Assembly (NCBI GenBank): GCA_014155875.1
Contig: JACEFZ010006352.1
Span: forward strand, 62,001-126,000
Source of the DNA: Cepaea nemoralis
Lineage: Eukaryota; Mollusca; Gastropoda; Stylommatophora; Helicidae
Length of the DNA: 64,000 bases
Direction: 5' to 3'
The notes beneath the pieces were generated by a model that had not been told where the DNA came from, did not search any database, and saw only the letters and a list, made by a program, of their open reading frames with translations. Position numbers and translations under genes: made by a program. Positions 1 to 12,724 of this stretch are shown in pieces. Position 1 is the stretch's first letter; each line of letters begins with the position of its first letter.

Positions 1-87
1 AAACTACTTGATCCTGTGCCTTTCAGTATATGTGACACAATGTGTTGATCCCACTATCTGTCTGATAACATCATTTATTACTCGCCC

Positions 88-425
88 GGGACGCAGAAGT
101 GTTTCCAAGGCACCAGGGCCGAGATCTATACTGGCCAAGACCTGCTGATACGTCCACTCCGTGCGTCCTGGGCAACAGGTCCCTTCGGGGACCTGGCTAA
201 CATCAGTAGGATCGACGATTTCTCCGAAGCCGGAGAGTATCTGCCTGCATGGCGAGGAATCCACCAGTCTGCACACCAATAAGCCAGACATGGGACAACG
301 GATACTCACGCAAACCTCAGGTCCTGTATGACATCACATTGATGTTGGACAAAAGGATGTCTTCATCCGACATACAGGACTTCGCGATGGAGCTCAAGCC
401 AACGAACACAAGCAAGCAAACAAGC
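88..425 (+). mobile_element. Short retroposon (SINE-like), copy 1
   Basis: A 338-bp element starting at GACGCAGAAGTG and ending in an AAGC-type tail. It is flanked by near-perfect 11-bp duplications, ATTACTCGCCC at 77-87 and ATTACTAGCCC at 426-436. The same element, almost the same length and with the same ends, sits at 43741-44076. Equal 5' ends in two copies suggest a complete short element and not random 5' truncation of a LINE. No clear Pol III A/B boxes were seen. Confidence 0.75.
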
Positions 426-599
426 ATTACTAGCCCTCTGATATTTAAGTTGGTAGCTCTTCTCAAGCATCAGATCTCTCTTGTTGATTTTGCGTAAGTG
501 TGACATGGATAATGTCCAGACATGACATTGGTAGCATCGGTTGGTGTGAATATGCTATTTATTATGTCATTTTGCGGAAATATGTATATTTAGGTGTTT

Positions 600-840
600 C
601 AGTATGGGAGATGTCTGTGGCGAAGTGGTCAAGCCGTTTGACTCGTGCTCCGAAGGTTGTTGGTTCGATTCCGGGCAGCGTCCTTCGGTTTACGAGTTAA
701 ATGTTTCGGAGACGCTAAAAGCTTACGGAGTTTGTGCTTTGTGCGACGCTTTCCGTGCTGCGGAAAGAGACCGAGCCATATGGGCTAAACCCCGGTGCAA
801 TGAAGTCGACCCTGTCGACATTTAAGCGACTTTTTTAGTA
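600..840 (+). mobile_element. tRNA-derived SINE
   Basis: The head has a Pol III A box TGGCGAAGTGG (618-628) and a B box GGTTCGATTCC (662-672) at tRNA-like spacing. The flanking arms do not fold into a proper acceptor and T stem, so it is a SINE head and not a tRNA gene. The body continues to a T-run at about 832. Confidence 0.65.
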
Positions 841-1084
841 TGGGAAATAGTTGATTTATTAACGCACTTGCTTTATAACATCTATTTCCATGTCTCTGCC
901 TATTCTGCCACTATCTGTGATTATGCATCCTGGATATTTAGATTCTTCTAGTTTTCATCACAATACCTAACATTTAAAATAAAAAATAATAATAATAATT
1001 AATAAAAACTCGAAACCGTGGAGTGCGTACATTACCAAACTTCTCATTTGTATTATAATGGGAATAATAATAATAATCATCATC

Positions 1085-1730
1085 AAGTGCAAGACCAGCT
1101 GGCGAAGGCGTTCATCTCTCTCCACATATCTCGTTCTTTGATTGTCCGGATCAACTCTGCTGATGATATTCCTCCATGCCACTGTCTCAATCCATCCAGC
1201 ATCTGCCCTGCTGCCCCTCGATCTTTCCAGTTGTCACGATGTTCTCCGACGCCTCTCTCCTCATCACATGGCCAAAGAAAGCTGTTTGTCTCTTTCTTAT
1301 TGTTGTATATAATGTTTTAGTTTCATTAGCCTCTTTAAGGCAATAGTCGATGGTTTCTATGGCAGTCCAAGGAATTCGCAACTTACGTCTTAGGAACCAT
1401 AATTCTGTTAATTCCAAGTTCTGTCTAATTTATTCATTTACATTCCAAGATTCACTACCATACAGCAATCCAGGTTCTATAAATCACTTCAGCATATTCT
1501 TTATAACATTCAATGACAGTGACTTATTGCATAAGATACTTTTCATTTTCTGAAATGCAGTTTTTGCTTGCCCTAAATATGCTCCTAATCTCTGTTGTGC
1601 ACTTTCTGTCTGATGTTATAAATGCTCCTAGGTATTTAAAATAATCAATTTGGTTAAAAACTTTCCATTCGATTTCAATGTTACATTGTGGTGTCACATT
1701 TTTCTTTGATATCACTGTAACAATATCAGT
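1085..1730 (-). mobile_element. RTE-like LINE fragment (end of RT domain to 3' region)
   Basis: On the - strand it codes VTPQCNIEIEW, then FKYLGAFITSDRKC, RKLRIPWT and AFFGHVMRRE...TGKIEGQQG. These are the post-RT thumb blocks (x-x-YLG-x-x-ITSD; FGHVMRR; TGKI-G-RGR) of RTE/BovB-like elements. The fragment is 5' truncated and broken by frameshifts. Confidence 0.7.
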
Positions 1731-1734
1731 GTGG

Positions 1735-2640
1735 TAGGCGGGGCTATGGTTACACTTTAACCTTCAGGATAATTTCTGGCCAAGATACGGGTGTAATTGG
1801 TCCCCCGACCACTCAGGCCCATTGACTCTGCTTTCACTCATTCACTCGACCTAAGGGCTTTCACCTCTAGGGGCTCAATCCAGACGACACAACTCAACTC
1901 TGGCAACGTCAGTGTAATAGCATTTAATGTATAATAACACAATAGTACGGAAGAGGACAGATTTTCCTACCTAGTTTCGGAAGACTAACTTCTGCTGCTC
2001 AGGAGATCACTATAGTTGTGGAGAACGCAACATTTGTGGAGGTCGTTTTTTTTTCCAACACGGGAAAGAATGGACAGTTGCTCAACATGTTCAAATAGGA
2101 TGGCAGCGGTTACTAGCAGAGAAAAGCAACAACGAAGATATCATCTGGGCTTCCTCCATGCCCTACCACAAGGTGGTGCAGTGATTTTGACTGTGTATTG
2201 TATTAAGAATGATTTAATATTTGATAGATATTGTGTGTAAATTATAGATATTGTGTTTTAATTATAGATATTGTGTGTTAATTGTTTGTTGTTCACCGTG
2301 AACATTTCTAATGTGGTTGCCAGCAGGAGGGTTGAGGTGCTTGAATCTCTTGTCCCTGGGTAGAGGGGGCTCGTAAGTGTTTACAGAGGCCCGTCTAGGA
2401 GATGGAAAACTCCGATTATAAACCCCCAAGTTTAAGGTGGACCGACGTGCCAAAGACTGAATGGCCACGGGTGAGCTGGTATGAACGTGGAACGTCTGGT
2501 CTGCAGGCTCGGCGGAGCCAGGCGTATGGACTCCTGAGGGAATCCCCTACCCCTTCCCTAGCAGACATGCTCTACTAGGGTGACCGGTAGATCCTGCCCT
2601 TAAATAAAACAAACTATGGAAATTAAAAAGAATTATCGTC
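1735..2640. other. Unassigned repeat-like intergenic sequence
   Basis: No gene recognised. A short degenerate tandem of about 20-25 bp (ATAGATATTGTGT) lies at 2220-2275. The GC-richer part 2290-2600 resembles LINE leader sequence but I cannot tie it to a family. Confidence 0.3.
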
Positions 2641-5600
2641 GAAGCAACGGAGTTCGTGCTTTGTGCTCGATGCCTTTGACAACAGCCAGCTGGGAGAAAA
2701 TAAGGCGGAAGCTGAAGAGGTAGCGGAGAGGGAGGGGAGGAAAAGCAAGAAAAGGGTTGGAGCCAGAAGGGGAAGGAGAAAAACGGATCGCCTGGGACTA
2801 AAACATATGTGGGCTGGTACTGGAATTGCCGCAGTGAAAAGCAGCGAGGACCAATTTTGGAGAAAATGGTATACGATTTTCATGTTCCGATGTTACAAGA
2901 ACTGAAGGCAAACTCCTTTAAGTACCCTGGCTATATATGTTACATAAACCCAACCGGCAGGGAAGACATGGGCAGGCTTTAGTGGTCAATGGTAACTTAA
3001 CAGTATTCGATACTGAATATGAGTGGGTGGGGTCAGGAAAGTGCCGGGGATGCAGATTAATATCGGGAGATACAGCTGGAACCTAATAACTATATATCTA
3101 AGTGGGGAATCTTGCGTAAGCAGAGAGATATGGGAATGGTTGAAATGTTCAGCGGATACCCCTGGCACCAGGTATCTGATATGTGGTGACTTCAATGCCC
3201 GCGCCAAAGAGGTGGACAGGCCGGGAGAGAACAGTCAATGTACTACTCTTGCTGAGGCCTTGCTTGAGTCGGATTTGGTCTGTCTAAATGATGTGACACC
3301 AACTAGCTGGCAATGAGACCGGGGGTCCTGACACGGCCATTTAGCTGGCACTTGTATCCCAAGAGGTGGCATCAGACATCAAATGGAGTTTCTTGAGGAT
3401 CGTGGAAGCAACCACCTACCCTACTCTGTATTGATACCTATGTCCAATACATTCAGGGCTATAAGAGCCTGCAGAGCATTCAGTTATGATCTTGAACACT
3501 CTTCGCTCTTGGGAGAGGTCTAAACCAACAAGAAGACTCTTCACCCAACCACCGTGGTGGATACCTGAGGTGCAGACATGATGGCAGGAAAAGAGGGTAG
3601 CCACAAGAAATTGACAGAGGGTGAGGAGAGCAAAAAATTCACTTGGTACAGAACTGAAGGAGGCGGAAAGGTATACAAAAGTAGAGGTGCAGGATTTTAA
3701 ACTTCAGGCATCAGAGGCAAAACTTATGAAGTGGGAACAGTTTAAATTTAGTTGGTAATATAATAATATAAATATATATAAATAAATAAACTACGATGGT
3801 GGGGATGTGACATTGGGTAAATTCTGGAAGCTGCACGGCAGATGAACAGACAGGCGATGCCCGGTAGACATGGTACCGTTTATGAAGATAACAACCGACC
3901 TATGACAACTGACCAGATCAAAGGGGAGGCTTTTCTTGCACGATTTTTAAAACAGACGGATCAGCTAGATAGAGCTATTAGAGACATTGTCAGAGAAGCC
4001 TTGTCATCGGTCACTAGGAAGGGGGACTGTGAAATTAAGGTGGAAGATATAAGACGGGTTCTGAAGAGGGCTTATGACACAGCGCCAGGCCCGGAGGGGG
4101 TAGGGTACACCCATATGAGTAACATGAAAGATGTACACTAGGAGGAGATGTTCCAACCTAAGCATGAATACGGCCCAAATACCCTAGGATTGGCTGCACA
4201 GCTAACTGGTCCCACTCCCAAACCCAGGTAAGGATCACTCCAGACTTAATGGATACCGAATGATAACCCTGCGAGAACCTTTGGCAAAGTCCACGAAAAG
4301 ATAGTAGCCCGCACCCAACGACATTTGGAAAGTCGTAATCTGCTTCCCATAGAGTTTGGGAGTTACCGGCTTGGGAAGGACACCTGAGCCAATGCGGCAA
4401 TATGTCAATGAGGGCTTCCAGGATAAACAAGAGACAGTGGCGGTAGCTCTTGACCTGGAGGATACGAATAACATGGTTAGGTATGATCGGATGATATAAT
4501 ACACTCTGTTGGACATGGAGGTTTGCCCTTGCCTTGTCAGATTGATTGCGGCAGTTCATTAGGAGCGTAAGGTTGCACTACGCAAGGGTTCCTGGACTTC
4601 TTATCCCTGTATGATTACACATGGGTTGCCACATGGATCTGCCTTTTCCCCAGTGATCTTTAATGTCTACACTAGCAAAGTCGCAGCTATTGAGACCCCA
4701 GGTGTTGGTAGAATATTGACATTTGCAGATGATGTGCTGGTGTACAGACAGGGCAGAGATAGGGAAAGTTTGGCAGCAGTAAACAGGGTGACAGAGTGGT
4801 GAAGGAACGCAGGGGCCATTATAAACCCAGCCAAGGCATCTGTTGTGTGGTTCTCCCTGGATGACCGGATTGTGAAGGCAGATGTCCCATGTATTATACT
4901 GAGTGGATTCCATCTTAGTAGAGAGATTAAATTGAAGTACTAGGGTATCACCGTCGACAGGTGTATGTCTTTTAAAGAACACGTGAAGGCTTTGGTGGCG
5001 AAGGTTGGTAGGGGAATTAATGCCTTGAGGGCGATGGCAGCAGCCGGGGTAGAGCAGAGGTTGCTTTACAGGCTCTTTCAGCAGTAATTTCTGTCACTGA
5101 GCATGGTTTGGGGCTCCTGATAGTATCAAAATGCCAGCTTGAAAGGTTTGAGCGCATACAAAATGCGGCCATGCGTGTGATTATGGGGTGCACAAAGGAC
5201 ACACCAATTATATGCATGCGGTATATCCTGGCGTTACCATAAATGGCGGATAGGCATAGGGTCCTTCAGGCTAAATGGTACCTGAGAGTTGCCGCAGACA
5301 GGGATCACCCGCTGCATGCAGCCATGGATATGGTCAAGGGTCATAGACTAATACGAGGCAGGTACTGGATAGCACAGGCGAAAATATATATTTGTGATCT
5401 AGAGATCATCTATTCGTGAAAAAGAGTAGGTTGAAGTAACGGCAGACAGGACGGTCTAGCACAATGTAATAGTAACACTGGGTCGTGAGTGCAGAAAATG
5501 GACAGTGGGTTGAGTTTGAGGTGCAACAACTGATCCAGAGTAACACACATCAAGGTGACTGATGGGTCAGTGGTGAGAAACAGGCGGAGTTGTTGGGGTT

Positions 5601-6210
5601 ACATTGCGAAGGCTAATGGACGATTCTTGAAAAAGGAGAGTATGGCATATGAGGCTACGACCTCCAGCATGAGAATGGAGGTCGAAGCAGTCAGAGCGGC
5701 ATTCCGTTCGTTAGAGGAGACCACTACAACATACATTGTCTTCATCATGGACTCAAGGAGTATGCTTAGTAAAGTGGAGAAAAGAATGGTTCGCGTGGAA
5801 TGGCTCATCTCGTTTCAGAGGCCACTGACTGTAAGAATTGTATGAATTTTTTTTTTGGCTCTTGTGCGGGGGGGGGGGGGGGGGGGAAAGGATGAACAGA
5901 CTGATAGACTGGCAGGGAATACGCCTCTTTGTGGTCGATTACCTATGGACAAGGGAGAAGTGGTCGTGCGCCTGCGGGACAAGGTTGAAGAACCCGTATG
6001 TGGAAAGGATGCGATTGCGGGGGATTGGTACTTGTTCTGGTAGAATCTAAAAACTCAGAGAGAAGAACAGGAGAACTTTCAGTCAGATAGCGGTGGGAAC
6101 GATTTGTAGTGTTACTCTTCGCTGGCTGTTGAACGAGGGGATGGAGCGCACATGGGAATGTCCTGATTGCAGTGATGTCGGTTCTTAGCTCAACTCAACA
6201 TTGGTGATGA
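2640..6210 (+). mobile_element. LINE group A copy (endonuclease-RT-RNase H), decayed
   Basis: A degraded LINE with, in order, an APE-type endonuclease segment (GTRYLICGDFNAR at about 3170-3210), RT (TAPGPEGVGYTHM about 4080; FADDVLVYRQG active-site box about 4725), RNase H (MTDGSVVRNRRSCWG from 5555; EVEAVRAAFRSLEE) and a 3' end reading LLNEGMERTWECPDCSDVG near 6130-6185. At least six frameshifts or stops separate the pieces, so it is dead. A 19-bp G run interrupts it at 5868-5886. RNase H places it in the I/Jockey-type LINE assemblage; the exact clade is not resolved. Confidence 0.85.
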
Positions 6211-6330
6211 TGCGTTTTCTGTCTGCGGTATTCATTTCTAAACTCAAGAGAGTTTCGATGTTACATTCACACAGATGGGTGAAGATGTAAGTGAGATATA
6301 TGATATATTGTTCTCACTATAATTTTGCAG

Positions 6331-6439
6331 ACAGTACCACCCAACAAATATGACGCCATCGCACTCTACACGAGACAGCCGTCAATACGGCTCACTTTGG
6401 AGCAGGGTTTCCTGGATGGCACAGACTCTATCTTCTTAT
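6331..6439 (+). CDS. Tyrosinase exon: CuA copper site (frame break inside)
   Basis: Acceptor TTTTGCAG ends at 6330 and donor GTAAGT starts at 6440. The first part reads TVPPNKYDAIAL (phase 0, from 6331); from 6369 the family match continues one frame over as HETAVNTAHFGAGF then PGWHRLYLL. The CuA histidines are probably at 6369, 6393 and 6420; the last two have the H-x8-H spacing of type 3 copper proteins. Together with the M-F-E that starts the next exon, this agrees with the tyrosinase CuA signature (H-x4-F-P-x-W-H-R ... E). One base is missing around 6367-6368, where a third base of a codon before the first His is expected. As it stands the exon cannot be read through. Copper-site identity is certain; integrity is not. 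Confidence 0.85.
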
Positions 6440-6477
6440 GTAAGTGCTCTACAGATAACATATACATATTCATCCTA

Positions 6478-7586
<1,109 letters not shown>

Positions 7587-7640
7587 AAAACATGACCGCC
7601 CACGCTTATGTGCATGGCACATAATGGATGGATGGATGGC
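7587..7640 (+). mobile_element. RTE-like LINE 3' terminus with ATGG tail
   Basis: ACATGACCGCCCACGC...GCATGGCACATAA followed by ATGGATGGATGG. It matches the end of the RTE-like copy at 43405-43445 (MTAHA-x-x-HGT, then stop and a 4-bp tandem tail). Only the last ~50 bp is present, which points to extreme 5' truncation. Confidence 0.6.
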
Positions 7641-7779
7641 AGTGCATGAGAGGGAACTGTCGCAGCCTAATCTAACAATCAACATTTCATACTGTTTGAT
7701 TTCAACCGGTGAATAATGCGCACCACCATTTGTGGTTTCCCAGAATGCAAAAACATTAATAGTAAACAAAGGTGGGTGT

Positions 7780-8035
7780 GCCAGTTATGGTGTGTTATAT
7801 TATGTCGAACGATGTCACTGAAAATTGGGCATTCCCAAGCGTGCTCAGCCCTCCGATGCAGCAGCCATCCCAAAGTATTTCTGCTCACGGTTAGTGTAAG
7901 GAGTAGGTTATGGTATCTCTTCTCTTGCCCTCGAAGGCGGCATTGGCGTGCTAGACCAGGCTTTCCTCTCAATTCGTGTAGTCGGGCTAGCGTCAACCGA
8001 GTCGGTACTGCAATATTTATATCGGTCCTGTCCAT
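7780..8035 (-). mobile_element. LINE group A 3' fragment
   Basis: The - strand reads LTLARLHELRGKP, then GWLLHRRAEHAWECPIFSD, which resembles the group A 3' coding end (RWLLNEG-x-x-x-WECPEC-x-DV). Second Cys lost. A short, weak match. Confidence 0.45.
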
Positions 8036-8149
8036 GCTTCTTCCCGTTTGTATCGGTGCAATATTCGTCAGCCGGCCAACATCACGTGCCCTGCCAGATG
8101 GCGTAGACGTTCATTTTTCGCCACACACCTCGGTTCTTGAAGTTCGTGT

Positions 8150-8330
8150 CTCTTGATGATATTCGTCCATGCCAACGTCTTATGATATCCGACATCATTT
8201 CTCGCTGTCTGTTTCTGCCTCTTTTACTTCTGATCCTTTCAGTCGTCGACATGTTTTCCAATGCCTTTCTTCACATTACGTGATCAAAGAACATTGCTCT
8301 CACTATTGCATAATATGTATCTTTCATGTT
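8150..8330 (-). mobile_element. RTE-like LINE 3' coding fragment
   Basis: On the - strand scattered frames recover H-VM--E----H and K-RGR-R blocks like those at 43230-43330. The LINE fragment abuts the acceptor of the exon at 8347 closely, leaving under 20 bp between. Confidence 0.4.
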
Positions 8331-8346
8331 ATGTGTCTGCCGACAG

Positions 8347-8604
8347 GTTTGAGACTGCCTTACTAGAAGTGGATCCGTCAGTCTGTCTACCATACTGGGA
8401 CACTACTCTTGACAACGAATTAGAAGACCCAGCACAGTCCTCTGTCTGGACCCCTGCATTTTTTGGTACCCCTAATGGCCCAGTAGTCAACGGCCCTTTT
8501 GCTAACTGGACCACCCCAAAGGGCGCGCAACTGATAAGAAATGTTGGAGTTGATGGAGAGTTGCTAACTGCCACAGAAATGGAGGACATCCTATCAAGAA
8601 CAAG
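8347..8604 (+). CDS. Tyrosinase exon: CuA end and CuA-CuB linker
   Basis: Acceptor CGACAG ends at 8346; the first base G completes the ATG codon split from the previous exon (AT|G), giving M-FETALLEVDPSVCLPYWD. The LPYWDTTLD and SSVWTPAFFG motifs are hallmarks of the molluscan tyrosinase/haemocyanin fold after CuA. The exon is open throughout (86 residues) and ends with AG at donor GTAACT (8605), leaving phase 2 for the Arg completed at 13906. No frame break or premature stop is present here. It is separated from the CuA exon by 1.9 kb, most of which is microsatellite. Confidence 0.93.
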
Positions 8605-8814
8605 GTAACTATTTGCTGATTTGACATCCATTTTTCATTAGGCAATTTTGATGTTTATGTTGTCTGTGTCATTTATGATTCCCACGGGATTACCATGTGC
8701 GCTGAGTACTTGTTTCAATTCTCTAAATATGAGTCTGCTAATTCTCATTTAACTCACATCAGGTAACCTTTCATTGATGACTTCAGTTATAACTTCTCTT
8801 ACTTCTTGTATGTT

Positions 8815-9190
8815 CCACCTTTGTGCCAAACACATGTATGATCATCATCACTATGTGTCATGCCATGGGCGATCATGGCTTGCCATCTCAGAGACTTGGA
8901 TCAGGTCTGAGTTTTTGTCTCGATTTCGCCATGTGGTCAATCCATCCAGGTAAATATCGCTATACGTTCCTTTTGCTCTATTCCTATAAATGTTGCCAGT
9001 TGTTATTACATTTTTCAGTTATCTTCTGATAATTTCTTCCGTACAAAATCTTGACTGTCTGAGTCTAATTTCTCTAATCAATTTACGGTTTTCATTTGTT
9101 GTTCTGTCAGTCTCTGCATTTTACTCAGAAGCCAAATCTCCATTTCAAAATTTACCACACCATATAATATTGAAGAGTATATGCAACAAT
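8815..9190 (-). mobile_element. RTE-like LINE 3' fragment
   Basis: The + strand CCATGGGCGATCATGGCTTG and the following sequence align with the - strand RTE-like copies at 56285 and 23885 (GCGGTCATG, CGCCATGTGG, CATCCAGGTA). It is decayed and has no open frame. Confidence 0.6.
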
Positions 9191-9364
9191 TGATTGCTCT
9201 TTGTTTACATTCGTAAGTTAGCTGTTGGGATATGAGATGATTCGGCGTGTTGTCGAATGTTGTTACTATATATCCTATGTATTGTTTCTCATGTTGTTCG
9301 TGTGTGAATGCTGTGGATTATTCTGTCTTAGCATTGAAATCCGATGGACTGCAGTCCGTGTCAC

Positions 9365-12300
9365 GTGAACCTCCTGCATCTACCAGAGCGAGGCTCGTGT
9401 AGAGACTTTCTCCCGACCCAGTGCCATCTACCAGAGCGAGAAGAGTGTAGAGGCTTTCTTCCGAGCCTTTGCCATTTACCAGAGCGAGGCTGGTGTAGAG
9501 ACTTTCTCCCGACACAGCGCCGTCGATCAGAGCGAGGCTGGTGTAGAGACTTTCCCCCGACCCAGTTCCATCTAACAGAGCGAGGCTTGTATAGATACTT
9601 TCTCCCAACCAACTGCCATTTACCAGAGCGAGGCTGGTGTAGAGACTTTCTCCCAACCCAGTACTATATACCAGAGCGAGGTTGGTGTAGAGACTTTCTC
9701 CCGACCCAGTTACATCTAAAAGAGCGAGGCTGGTGTAAGCATTTTCTCCCGACCCACTACCATATACCAAAGCGAGGCTGGTGTAGACACTTTCTCCCGA
9801 CTCAGTGCCAAAGTACCGTCTACCAGAACGAGGCTGGTGTAAAGACTTTCTCCCGACCCAGTGCCAAAGTACCATCAACCGAGTGAGGCAGGTGAAGAGA
9901 CATTCTCCCGAACAAGTGCCAAAGTACCATCTACCAGAGCGAGGCTGGTGTAGAGACTTTCTCACGACCCAGTGCCATCGACAAGAGCGAGGCTGGTGTA
10001 GAAACTTTCTCCCGACTCAGTGTCAAAGTACCATCTACCAGAGAGTGGTTCGTGTAGAGACGTTCTCCCAACCCAGTGCAAAATTACCATCTACCAGAGC
10101 GAGGCTGGTGTAGAGATTTTCTCCCGACCCAGTGCCATCTACCAAAACGAAGCTGGTGTAGAGACTTTCTCCCGACCCATTGCCATCTACCAGAGCAAGG
10201 CTGGTGTAGAGAATTTCTCCCGACCCAGTGTCATCTACCAGAACGAGGCTGGTGTAGAGACTTTCTCCTATGCCATTGCTATCTACCAGATCGAGGCTGG
10301 TGTAGAGACTTTCTCCCGACCTATTGCCATCTACCAGAGCGAATTTGGTGTAGAGACTTTCTCCCGACCCGTTGCCATCTGCCAGAGCGAGGCTGGTGTA
10401 GAGACTTTCTCCCGACCCATTGCCATCTACCAGAGCGAGGCTGGTGTAGAGACTTTCTCCCGACCCATTGCCATCTACCAGAACGAGGCTGGTGTAGAGG
10501 CTTTCTCCCGACCCATTGCCATCTACCAGAGCGAGGCTGGTGTAGAGTCTTTCTCCCGAGTCAGTGTCAAAGTACGATCCACCAGAGTGTGGTAGGTGTA
10601 GAAACGTTCCCCCAACCCAGTGCCAAATTACCATCTACCAGAACGAGGCTGGTGTAGAGACTTTTTCCCGACCCAGTGCCATCTACCAGAACGAGGCTGG
10701 TGTAGAGACTTTCTCCCGACCCATTGCTATCTGCCAGAGCGAGGCTGGTGTAGAGACTTTCTCCCGACCCGGTGCCATTTACCAGAACGAGGCTGGTGTA
10801 GAGGCTTTCTCCCGACCCATTGCCATCTACCAGAGCGAGGCTGGTGTAGAGACTTTCTCCCAACCCAGTGTCATCTATCAGAACGAGGCCCTCTAGAGGC
10901 TTTCTCCCGACCCATTGTCATCTATCAGAGCGAGGCTGGTGTAGAAACTTTCTCCCCACTCAGTGTCAAAGTACCATCTACCAGAGAGTGGTTGGTGTAG
11001 AGACGTTCTCCCAACCCAGTGCCAAATTACCCTCTACCAGAGCCACGCTGGTGTAGAGACTTTCTCCCGACCCAGTGCCATCAACCAGAGCTAGGTGGTG
11101 TAGAGACTTTCTCCCTACCCAGTGCCATCTGCTATAACGTGGCTGGTATAAAAACATTCTCCAGACCCAGTGCCAAAGTATCATCTACCAGAGCGAGGCT
11201 GGTGTAGAGACTTCTTTCCGACCAAATGCCAAAATACGATCTACGGCAGGGAGGTTGGTGTAGAGACTTTCTAACGACCCAATGCCAAATTACCATCTAC
11301 CAGAGCGAGGCTGGTGTAGAAACTCTCTCCCGACAAAGTGCCAAAGTACCATCTACAACAACGAGGCTGTTGTAGAGACTTTCTCCCAACCCAGTGCCAA
11401 TGTACCATCTACCAGAGCGAGGCTGGTGTAGACACTTTCTCCAGACTCAGTGTCAAAGTACCATCTACCAGAGAGTTGTTGGTGTAGAGACGTTCTCCCA
11501 ACCCAGTGCCAAATTACCATCTACCAGAGCCAGGCTGGTGTAGCGACCTTCTCCCGACCCAGTGCCATCTACCAGAACGAGGTTGGTGTATAGACTTTTT
11601 CCCGACCCATTGCCAACTACCAGAGCGAAGCTGGTGTAGGCACTTTCTCCCGACCCAGTGTCATCTACCAGAATGGGGCTGGTGTAGAAGCTTTCTCCCG
11701 AGCCATTGCTATCTGCCAGAATGAGGCTGGTGTAGAGACTTTCTCCCGACCCATTGCCATCTACCAGAGCGAAGCTGGTGTAGAGACTTTCTCCTTACCC
11801 AGTGCCAAAGTATCATCTACCAGAGCGAGGCTGGTGTAGAAACTTTCTCCTGACCCAGTGCCAAAGTACCATCTACAACAAAGAGGCTGTTGTAGAGACT
11901 TTCTCCCGACCCAGTGCCAAAGTACCGTCTACCAGAGCGAGGCTGGTGTAGAAACTTTCTCCCGACTCAGTGTCAAAGTACAAACTACCAGAAAGTGGTT
12001 GGTGTAGAGACGTTCTCGCAACCCAGTGCCAAATTACCATCTACCAGAGCCAGGCTGGTGTAGAGACTTTCTCCCGACCCAGTGCCAAAGTACCATCTAC
12101 CAGAGCAGGACTGGGGGAGAGACTTTCTCTCATCCCAGTGCCATCAACCAGAGCTAGGTGGTGTAGAGACTTTCTCCCTACCCAGTGCCGTCTGCTATAG
12201 CGAGGCTGGTATAAAAACATTCTCCCGACCCAGTGCCAAAGTATCATCTACCAGGGCGAGGCTGGTGTAGAGACTTCTTTCCGACCAAATGTCAAAATAC

Positions 12301-12535
12301 GATCTACGAGAGGGAGGTTGGTGTAGAGACTTTCTAACGACCCAATGCCAAATTACCATCTACCAGAGCGAGGCTGGTTTAGAATCTTTCTCCTGACCCA
12401 GTACCAAAGTACCATCTACAACAAAGAGGTTGTTGCAGAGACTTTCTCCCGACCCAGTGCCAAAGTACCATCTACCAGAGCGAGGCTGGTGTAGAGACTT
12501 TCTCCCGACCCAGTGCCAAAGTACCAACTACACGG
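9365..12535. repeat. 48-bp minisatellite with higher-order structure
   Basis: About 62 tandem units of the type TACCAGAGCGAGGCTGGTGT-AGAGACTTTCTCCCGACC... with 48-bp spacing (for example 10382 and 10430) plus 52-bp variants that carry AAAGTACC. A block of variant units at 11081-11340 recurs at 12144-12400, a 1,063-bp higher-order period. Because 48 is divisible by 3, 16-residue repeat frames stay open on both strands (LPERGWCRDFLPTQCH, YQSEAGVETFSRP, YTSLALVDGNGSGESL); no start context, splice link or conservation supports translation. Confidence 0.95.
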
Positions 12536-12724
12536 GGATTGTGTTGCATAGAACCGCTTCCCAACCATGTTCAGGAACCAGCGGGGAGCGCAAGACCGGC
12601 TATTTTAACTTCCCATCTCTGGAGAGGTGTATTCAGGCCACACCGGGTCATGATCCAGCACCACGTATACATTTTGCCTGGACTGGAATTATATACAGGT
12701 TACTTGTGTCTTCCCACGGAGGTG

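Noticed and set aside
605..680. Functional tRNA gene
   Set aside because: A and B boxes are present, but acceptor and T stems do not pair; better explained as a SINE head.
9318..12200. Repeat protein of 16-residue units on either strand
   Set aside because: A 48-bp period keeps several frames open automatically; no start, splice connection or recognisable fold, and the region lies inside a tyrosinase intron.
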